Shown piece after piece: positions 1 through 5,373 of a stretch of DNA of 8,722 bases. The first letter of the stretch is position 1; each line of letters begins with the position of its first letter. Source of the stretch: Elusimicrobiota bacterium (GTDB lineage Bacteria; Elusimicrobiota; Elusimicrobia; Elusimicrobiales; UBA9959); contig JAKLEK010000059.1 of NCBI GenBank assembly GCA_022703115.1, forward strand, positions 1 to 8,722. Reading direction: 5' to 3'. A model generated the notes under the pieces. The model saw only the letters and a program-made list of their open reading frames with translations. It had not been told where the DNA came from and ran no database searches. Position numbers and translations under genes: made by a program.

Positions 1-1
1 A

Positions 2-193
2 GTCGGGCCTAAACGGAACCCGCAGGGCCCGGAGACGGGGAAAGAACGGGTCATAAGGGGCGGGTCGTGGGCGTTCGACATGGACTCGGCCAGAGCGGCG
101 AACAGGGCCAGCAGCGACAAACCCAACGACGATATCGGTTTCCGCTGCGCCGTTTCCGAAAGCGACGCCGGATCGGTGATAGCGCGGAAATGA
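2..193 (+). CDS. FGE-sulfatase (SUMF1-like) domain protein, C-terminal fragment
   Basis: An open frame enters from the left edge and ends at TGA 191-193, giving the last 63 residues of a longer protein. It has the C-terminal signature of the FGE-sulfatase/formylglycine-generating-enzyme fold: NPxGPxxG, then RVIRGGSW (residues 16-23), an AxRAANR stretch (30-35), a Pro and IGFRCA (45-50), followed by a short tail. This family includes sulfatase-activating enzymes, EgtB-like sulfoxide synthases and many uncharacterised lipoprotein or kinase-associated proteins. The segment after GGSW has no cysteines where true aerobic FGE carries its catalytic Cys pair, so sulfatase activation is unlikely. The actual role cannot be judged without the missing N-terminus. 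It converges on rnr, leaving only 8 bp between the two stop codons, with no terminator hairpin visible there. Confidence 0.85.
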   Translation, partial: VGPKRNPQGPETGKERVIRGGSWAFDMDSARAANRASSDKPNDDIGFRCAVSESDAGSVIARK

Positions 194-201
194 TCCCCGG
201 T

Positions 202-2142
202 TCAGCGTCTTTTTCTCGGACTTGAACGACGGGTCACGCGTATCTGCGCCGGAAGCGCTCCGGACCCGGGGGCAGCGAGATCGATCTTTCCCTCGACCGG
301 GTCCGCGGCCGTTACGATAACGCGCAGCCTGGCGCCGGGCTTGTGCCTGGCGCCGCGCAAAAGCCCCTCGGCGCCGGTATCCCCAAGCCGGACGAAAACC
401 CCGCTCTCCACCGACCCGGTCACCACCCCGTCCATTTCTTCGCCTATCCGCCGCGAGAAAAGCTCTGCGCGCATCAGGTCCACGGCCTTATGCTCGGCCT
501 CCGCCGCGGCCCTCTCCCGCTCGGAACAGTGAGAACCGGCCGACACGAGAGAATGAGCCGAAAGCGTATCCCTTTTTCCCGCGAGCATGGACTTCAGGGC
601 CCTGTGAGCTATAAGGTCCGGATATCTGCGTATCGGAGAAGTGAAATGCGTGTACGACCGCGCCGCTATGCCGAAATGCCCCTTCGATTCCGGAGAATAT
701 ACCGCCTGCCGCATGCTGCGCACTATCATTGAATTTATCACGTCAGACAGAGGATGTCCTGACGCCTGCCCCAGGGCGGAAAGCAGCCCCTTGCGGGGAT
801 CGGATCCGAGCAGACCGCCCGCGGTTATGCCTAATTCCCCGAGGGTTTCGGCCAGGGAACGCATTTTCGCCTGGTCCGGAACATCATGCCGGCGGTGGAG
901 GAAAGGAATGCGCGCGGCCATCAGCTCCGCGGCGGCCGCCTCGTTGGCCAGAAGCATGAACTCTTCTATCAGGCGGTGGCTCTGAAGCCTGGGGCGTATA
1001 ACGGCACGCAGCGGCCGGCCGGAGGGGTCCGTCTCCACCTTATACTCCGGCAGGTCGAAATCCAGAGCGCCGCGGACCGCTCTCAGCCGGCGCAGAACGG
1101 CCGCCAGCGCGCCCATCGCTTTTACCGCTTCGGCCGCGGCGGACGGAACGGCCGGGACTTTTTTCCCGTCCAGCAGAGCCTGGGCCTCCTCGTAAGTGAA
1201 ACGGCGGCAGGAACGTATCACCGTCAGGGCGGTTCGCCGGCCGCGGACCGCGCCCGAGCGGTCCACGTCCATAAAGACGGAAACCGTCAACCTCTCCTCT
1301 CCGGGAAGGAGGCTGCAAAGATTATCGGATAGCGCCGGCGGGAGCATGGGCACCACCCTGTCCGGCAGGTATACGCTGGTCGCGCGGGCGTAGGCCTCCC
1401 TGTCCAGGGCGGAACCCGGCTTCACGTAATGGCCCACATCGGAGATATGAACCCCGAGACGCGACATGCCGCCGCCCAGCTTTTCCAGGGAAACGGCATC
1501 GTCGAAATCTTTCGCGTCGGCGCCGTCGATAGTGAAGACCGGCAGGCCGAAAAGTTCCTCCCGCCCCTTCCACTGAGAAGGTTCCAGCCTGGCGCCGAAA
1601 GCCCGGCTCTGCGCGAGCGAGCCCTCAGTGAAACGTTCCTCTATGCCGCGCTCGCGCAGCAGCGCCGTGATGCGCGCGCGGATATCGCCCGTTCCGCCGA
1701 GCAGTTCGGTGACGGTTCCTGCGGCGCAGGAGCGTTCGGAAGGCCAGCGGGAGACCTTCAGCACCGCGAAACATCCCTCCGACGGCGTCCCCCTGCATGA
1801 AAAACCCAGGACCTGCGCCGCGGGAGAACCGTTCCGGCCGGACGAAAGGGTCCAGCCCGTTGGGGACCGGCGCAACACCCCGACGATGGAAGACCGCGCC
1901 CTTTTCAGCACGCGAACGATCTCGCCGCACGGCCTTCCGCCCCCCCCGCCGGGCACACGGACCTGAACCCTGTCCCCGTCCATCGCCATTCCGAGCCCGC
2001 CGCGCAGGAAAACATCAGGCTCCCCCTCGGTCTCGGAAATAAGAAAAGCGAAGTTCCCGTGATGCTGGACCCGGCCCTCCGCAATACGGTCCCGCCGCCG
2101 GCTTTCATGCCGTTCGGGATGAGCGTTCCATTTTTTTTTCAT
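202..2142 (-). CDS. rnr: Ribonuclease R (RNB-family 3'-5' exoribonuclease), short form
   Basis: Processive 3'-5' hydrolytic exoribonuclease of the RNase II/R family, acting in the cytoplasm on structured RNA and in mRNA and rRNA turnover. An N-terminal OB/cold-shock domain is visible at about residues 20-64 (EGRVQHHGNFAF... MDGDRVQVRV). The RNB catalytic core follows, with TIDGADAKDFDDA at 204-216 supplying the four metal-binding Asp (206, 212, 214, 215), HISDVGHYV at 232-240 and YTHFTSPIRRYPDL at 497-510. A C-terminal S1 domain starts near 569 and a basic tail (RRSSPRKRR) closes the protein. At 646 aa it is much shorter than the 813-aa E. coli enzyme: the N-terminal helix-turn-helix region is absent and the S1 domain is compressed. 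The ATG at 2142 is preceded by GGAAG nine bases upstream. RNase II is the alternative assignment, but the basic tail and core sequence favour RNase R. Confidence 0.93.
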   Translation of the reverse strand: MKKKWNAHPERHESRRRDRIAEGRVQHHGNFAFLISETEGEPDVFLRGGLGMAMDGDRVQVRVPGGGGGRPCGEIVRVLKRARSSIVGVLRRSPTGWTLSSGRNGSPAAQVLGFSCRGTPSEGCFAVLKVSRWPSERSCAAGTVTELLGGTGDIRARITALLRERGIEERFTEGSLAQSRAFGARLEPSQWKGREELFGLPVFTIDGADAKDFDDAVSLEKLGGGMSRLGVHISDVGHYVKPGSALDREAYARATSVYLPDRVVPMLPPALSDNLCSLLPGEERLTVSVFMDVDRSGAVRGRRTALTVIRSCRRFTYEEAQALLDGKKVPAVPSAAAEAVKAMGALAAVLRRLRAVRGALDFDLPEYKVETDPSGRPLRAVIRPRLQSHRLIEEFMLLANEAAAAELMAARIPFLHRRHDVPDQAKMRSLAETLGELGITAGGLLGSDPRKGLLSALGQASGHPLSDVINSMIVRSMRQAVYSPESKGHFGIAARSYTHFTSPIRRYPDLIAHRALKSMLAGKRDTLSAHSLVSAGSHCSERERAAAEAEHKAVDLMRAELFSRRIGEEMDGVVTGSVESGVFVRLGDTGAEGLLRGARHKPGARLRVIVTAADPVEGKIDLAAPGSGALPAQIRVTRRSSPRKRR

Positions 2143-2214
2143 AGTTAAATACTTCCGCCGGACAGCGGCGGCGCGAGAGCTTTACGGAGAGGACCAGACC
2201 GTGAACCGGCTATA

Positions 2215-2243
2215 ACTATAGTGTTTTCCGCGCGGTCATGCAA
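2215..2243 (-). promoter_or_regulatory. Candidate sigma-70-type promoter for rnr
   Basis: On the minus strand TTGCAT (2243-2238) and TATAGT (2220-2215) are separated by exactly 17 bp. The -10 matches the consensus at five of six positions and the -35 only at its TTG. Transcription would start near 2208, giving a leader of about 65 nt before the rnr ATG. The spacing and position are good, but the weak -35 keeps this tentative. Confidence 0.35.
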
Positions 2244-2265
2244 ATCCGGGGCGGCCGCGGCCAAA

Positions 2266-2276
2266 TGTATTATAAT
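2266..2276 (+). promoter_or_regulatory. Candidate AT-rich -10 promoter for the ChaN-like gene
   Basis: A perfect TATAAT (2271-2276) sits in a short AT-rich island within very GC-rich DNA, preceded by TGTAT. No recognisable -35 is found about 17 bp upstream, where the sequence is G/C only. The same 12 bases, TGTATTATAATT, recur on the minus strand in front of the queD-like gene. With normal spacing, transcription would begin at or next to the ATG at 2283, so the message may be leaderless. The core is palindromic (ATTATAAT) and could also be read on the other strand. Confidence 0.45.
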
Positions 2277-2282
2277 TATCGG

Positions 2283-3215
2283 ATGAGCGCCCGGACCCGT
2301 ATACTGCTGCTGGCGGCCGTACTATCCGTACGGACCGGCGCCGCCGCCCCCGACAAATCCAAAGCGCCGGCCGCGCCGGCGCCCCAGGGGTTCTGCATTT
2401 TTGGCGGGCAGTCCGGAAAGTCCTTCGGGACCCTTGCGGCTTTCAAGGCCGCCGTATGGAAAAGCGACGTGGTTTACGTCGGAGGATCGAATTCTTCAGC
2501 GGACGACCAGCGCGCGCGGGCGGCCGTCCTCAGGACCATGCGCGAGGCGCGCGGGGCCAGGATAGCCGTGGGCTTCGACTTCCTGGATACGAGGACCCAG
2601 CCGGTCCTGGACGATTACGCGGCCGGCAGGATAAGCCGGGAGGAATTCCTGGAGAGGACGGAGTGGAGGAAAAGACTGGCCGCGGACTTCGATCTCTACA
2701 AGCCGGTCTTCGACCTCATCGCGCAGAACAGACTGAAGGCGCTGGCCCTCGGACTGCCGGCCGAGATATCGGAAATAATAAAGGCCGGGGGATTATCCGC
2801 CCTGCCGGGACCGGACCGCGCCGCGCTTCCGGAAAAGCTCCCGATAAGCAGGAACGCCGGATATCTGGAGCGCCTTAAAGCGTCCTTCAGTCCCTCCGGT
2901 CCGGACGCTTCCGCCGCCTGGGAAAACCATCTTTCGGCGGTATCCGCCTGGAACGAAAGCGCCGGTTCCAGGATCGCGGAGTTCATCGGTTCCAATCCGG
3001 GCTGGGCGGCGCTGGTGTTCGCGGAGAACGAGCGCCTGCTATACAACGCGGCCCTTCCGGCCTCGGTGAAAAGCAGGACCTCCAGGCTCACCCAGTCCTC
3101 TTTCTATCTGGAAAGCTCGGTCAAATGCCCTCCGTCTCTGCCGAAGACCCACCGGGACCTGGCCAACTACGTCTGGTACGTGGTCCCCTCCACCGGTCCC
3201 GCGGCCGGCCTCTAG
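2283..3215 (+). CDS. Secreted ChaN-like (Tiki/DUF399 superfamily) protein with degenerate active-site motifs
   Basis: A 310-aa protein with a signal peptide (residues 1-22, hydrophobic ILLLAAVLSV, likely cut after Ala-Ala-Ala), then a Pro/Ala linker. The body resembles the ChaN haem-binding-uptake family: VVYVG (63-67), QPVLDDYAAGRISREEFLER (106-125), the LYKPVFDLIAQNRLKALALGLP stretch (138-159) and a C-terminal SAWNESAGSRIAEF segment. Characteristic polar residues are changed. The family GExHD reads GGSNS (67-71), the EMF-type motif reads DFL (99-101), and the late AGNGH-type motif reads AENER (247-251). Binding or catalysis as in typical ChaN therefore looks lost, although the fold appears intact. 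No lipobox is present, unlike the lipoprotein ChaN. An in-frame ATG at 2238 would add 15 residues ahead of the signal peptide, so 2283 is preferred. It lies 12 bp before the MFS gene and is probably co-transcribed with it. Confidence 0.7.
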   Translation: MSARTRILLLAAVLSVRTGAAAPDKSKAPAAPAPQGFCIFGGQSGKSFGTLAAFKAAVWKSDVVYVGGSNSSADDQRARAAVLRTMREARGARIAVGFDFLDTRTQPVLDDYAAGRISREEFLERTEWRKRLAADFDLYKPVFDLIAQNRLKALALGLPAEISEIIKAGGLSALPGPDRAALPEKLPISRNAGYLERLKASFSPSGPDASAAWENHLSAVSAWNESAGSRIAEFIGSNPGWAALVFAENERLLYNAALPASVKSRTSRLTQSSFYLESSVKCPPSLPKTHRDLANYVWYVVPSTGPAAGL

Positions 3216-3227
3216 GCGGATAACAAG

Positions 3228-4484
3228 ATGAAAGCCTTGAAAGAGTACCTGCTGCGCTTCCGGCACTTCCACGGGAACGCGCGGCTTTTCATATACGTCA
3301 CGTTCGCGTCGAGCATGGCCCAGAGCGCCTTCGGCCTGGTCTATAACCTGTACGTGCTGGAACTCGGCTACACCAGGGAATTCCTGGGCACGCTGGAATC
3401 CATCCCCGTTTTCGTCACCGCGGCCCTGGCGGTCCCCCTGGCGCTTCTCTGCGCGAACCTGTCCATGAAGCGGATCCTGCTGACGGCAGTGGCGCTGGCC
3501 GCGCTGGCCTTCGCGGGCCTGTCGGTGTTCCCCTCCAAGCCCATGCTCATATCCTTCAGGTTCCTTTCCGGCGTTTCGGCCGCGCTGATGGCGATAACCT
3601 CCTGGCCGCTGATGGCCAGATATTCCACCGAAAACGACCGGAACTTCGTTTTCAGCTTCCAGTTCGCGTTCACCATGATAGCCGGGTTCTTCGGGAACCT
3701 GATAAGCGGGGGCATGACCCGCCTGGCGGCGGTCATCCTGTCGGGCGGAGCGGAGAGCGAGACCTCCTACCGCGCCGCCCTGCTGGCGTCGGCCGGCATA
3801 ATGGCCCTGTCGATCCTGCCGGCGCTGCGGTTCGAAGATCCTGGTTCGGCCGGGAACAGGCGGGGGGCGCTGGACCCGTCGCGCCTGGAACCGAAAAGGA
3901 CGTTCATGGTCTTCCTGCCTCAGATCCTCGTAGGGTTCGGGGCGGGCATGGTAATGCCGTACCTGAACATTTTCTTCAAGACGATGTTCGACCTGCGCAT
4001 TTCGAGCCTGGGTCTTTTGATGTCCTTGATGCCGCTCTCCATGTCGCTGGGCGGGTTCGTCGGACCCTGGCTGGTGAAGAAAAGGGGTCTGGTCGGAGCG
4101 ATGATAATATTACAGGCCCTGTCGGTGCCTTTCCTGGCCACCATGGGATTTTCAGGCCTTATCCTGCCGACAGTAGCGGCGGCGTTCATCAGGACCATGC
4201 TGATGAACGCCAGCTGGCCCATCTACAGCGTCTTCATGCTCTCCCACTTCAGAAAAGAGGACCATCCGCTCGCCAGCGCGCTCTACACGGCGGGCTGGAG
4301 CCTGGCCTGGGCGTTCGGCACCAAGCTCAGCGGCACGCTCCAGATGGATTTCGGTTTCACGATGCCATTCATGATAACCATAGTCTGCTATTGCGCCGCG
4401 ACCCTGCTGCTTTCGCGCTGGTTCCTGCGCGGGGACAGAAGAGCGGCCGCCGCGACGGCCATGCCGCCGGAAGCGATGGAATAG
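3228..4484 (+). CDS. Major facilitator superfamily (MFS) transporter
   Basis: A 418-aa inner-membrane protein with the 6+6 helix layout of MFS secondary transporters. Hydrophobic segments fall at about 20-42, 55-77, 82-101, 105-128, 140-163, 182-200, then after a polar central loop (201-225) at 226-250, 260-284, 288-307, 310-337, 346-369 and 377-400. The short loop after helix 2 (NLSMKR) is a degenerate form of the usual GxxxDRxGRR motif. A basic N-terminus and an Ala-rich tail flank the core. The substrate cannot be predicted from sequence. The gene starts 12 bp after the ChaN-like gene and ends 58 bp before folP, so it is probably in the same transcription unit. That proximity allows but does not prove a role with pterins, folates or p-aminobenzoate. 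Only a weak GGCGGA lies upstream of the ATG, consistent with translation following the preceding gene. Confidence 0.88.
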   Translation: MKALKEYLLRFRHFHGNARLFIYVTFASSMAQSAFGLVYNLYVLELGYTREFLGTLESIPVFVTAALAVPLALLCANLSMKRILLTAVALAALAFAGLSVFPSKPMLISFRFLSGVSAALMAITSWPLMARYSTENDRNFVFSFQFAFTMIAGFFGNLISGGMTRLAAVILSGGAESETSYRAALLASAGIMALSILPALRFEDPGSAGNRRGALDPSRLEPKRTFMVFLPQILVGFGAGMVMPYLNIFFKTMFDLRISSLGLLMSLMPLSMSLGGFVGPWLVKKRGLVGAMIILQALSVPFLATMGFSGLILPTVAAAFIRTMLMNASWPIYSVFMLSHFRKEDHPLASALYTAGWSLAWAFGTKLSGTLQMDFGFTMPFMITIVCYCAATLLLSRWFLRGDRRAAAATAMPPEAME

Positions 4485-4489
4485 GGAGG

Positions 4490-4511
4490 GCCGGCGGAGC
4501 GCGTCGCCGGC
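4490..4511 (+). repeat. Perfect 7-bp inverted repeat (hairpin) between the MFS gene and folP
   Basis: GCCGGCG (4490-4496) and CGCCGGC (4505-4511) can pair around an 8-nt loop. No T-run follows, so it is not a standard intrinsic terminator. It could set an RNA processing or stability boundary between the MFS and folP messages. In sequence this GC-rich, a 7-bp GC-only repeat can also arise by chance. Confidence 0.35.
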
Positions 4512-4542
4512 TTGCGGCGCGCCCGGAACTGGAGCGTAGACC

Positions 4543-5373
4543 ATGCCTCGTAAAAGACCGGTGTTCGGGAGCGGACGCACCCTCATCTGCGGCGTACTTA
4601 ACGTGACCCCGGACTCTTTTTCCGACGGAGGGCGCTACGCGACCGCGGAAGCCGCGGCGGAGCGCGCCCTAGAAATGGAAAGCGAAGGGGCCGACCTTGT
4701 CGACATAGGGGCCGAATCTTCCAGGCCAGGCAGCGAGGGAATAGGGGCCGAAGAAGAACTCTCCCGGCTTATCGGCCCGCTGCGCAAGATAACGCGCGCC
4801 CTGAGAGTGCCGGTCTCCGTCGACACTTGCAAGCCGGAGGTGGCGGAGGCGTGCCTGGCCGAAGGCGCCGACATCATAAACGACATCACCGGCTTCTCCG
4901 ACGAAAGGATGGTCCGCGCGGCGGCCGCCGCGGGAGCCGGGGCCATAGTGATGCATATGCTGGGCAGGCCGAGGGACATGCAGAAGTCCCCCGTTTACGC
5001 GGACGGCCCGGTGGCCGGGATCGCGGATTTCCTGGCGCGCAGGATATCCGCGCTCTCCGGCGCCGGGATACGGGACATCATCGTCGACCCAGGCATCGGT
5101 TTCGGCAAGACCCTGGACGACAATCTGGATATAATGGCCGGCCTGGCCGCTTTCAGGAAGCTTGGACGGCCGATCATGGTCGGCGTGTCGAGAAAATCTT
5201 TCATAGGCGCGCTAAGCCCATCGGAACCGTCCGGACGCCTGCCCGGCACGATCGCGGCCTGCGCGGTCTGCGCGATGAACGGGGCGGATATCGTGCGCGT
5301 GCACGACGTCAGGGAGGCCGTCCAGGCCATGGCCGTGGTGGACGCGATAAAAAAGGCGGGGGCCGGGAAATGA
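4543..5373 (+). CDS. folP: Dihydropteroate synthase
   Basis: Condenses 6-hydroxymethyl-7,8-dihydropterin pyrophosphate with p-aminobenzoate to give 7,8-dihydropteroate; this is the sulfonamide target. The protein has 276 aa, the usual size for a single-domain TIM-barrel enzyme. All signature elements are present: GVLNVTPDSFSDGG (17-30, metal-binding Asn20), DIGAESSRPGS (54-64), SVDT (92-95), IINDITG (111-117), GRPxxMQ (141-147), VDPGIGFGKT (181-190), GVSRKSFIG (214-222) and RVHDV (252-256). The ESSRPG form of the p-aminobenzoate loop, with Ser in place of the E. coli Thr, is seen in other native enzymes and by itself does not suggest resistance. A GGAG eight bases before the ATG supports this start. 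Its TGA overlaps the ATG of the next gene, indicating translational coupling. Confidence 0.97.
   Translation: MPRKRPVFGSGRTLICGVLNVTPDSFSDGGRYATAEAAAERALEMESEGADLVDIGAESSRPGSEGIGAEEELSRLIGPLRKITRALRVPVSVDTCKPEVAEACLAEGADIINDITGFSDERMVRAAAAAGAGAIVMHMLGRPRDMQKSPVYADGPVAGIADFLARRISALSGAGIRDIIVDPGIGFGKTLDDNLDIMAGLAAFRKLGRPIMVGVSRKSFIGALSPSEPSGRLPGTIAACAVCAMNGADIVRVHDVREAVQAMAVVDAIKKAGAGK

Noticed and set aside
194..201. Terminator between the convergent FGE-like gene and rnr
   Set aside because: Only 8 bp separate the stop codons and I see no stem with a T-run around them.
1429..1966. Several open frames on the plus strand opposite rnr
   Set aside because: They are antisense to the conserved RNB core, lack domain signatures and have the Arg/Pro/Ala composition expected of shadow frames.
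2238..2282. Upstream ATG at 2238 as the start of the ChaN-like gene
   Set aside because: It puts 15 polar and aromatic residues before the signal peptide, lacks a ribosome binding site and overlaps the likely rnr -35 and the TATAAT island.
4708..4740. ESSRPG loop in FolP as a sulfonamide-resistance mark
   Set aside because: Ser at this position is found in native dihydropteroate synthases, and there is no insertion or other known resistance change in the loop.
4827..5369. N-terminal 181-codon extension of the folK-folC frame inside folP
   Set aside because: It is Arg/Gly-rich out-of-frame reading of folP. FolK homology begins exactly at the ATG at 5370, which overlaps the folP stop.
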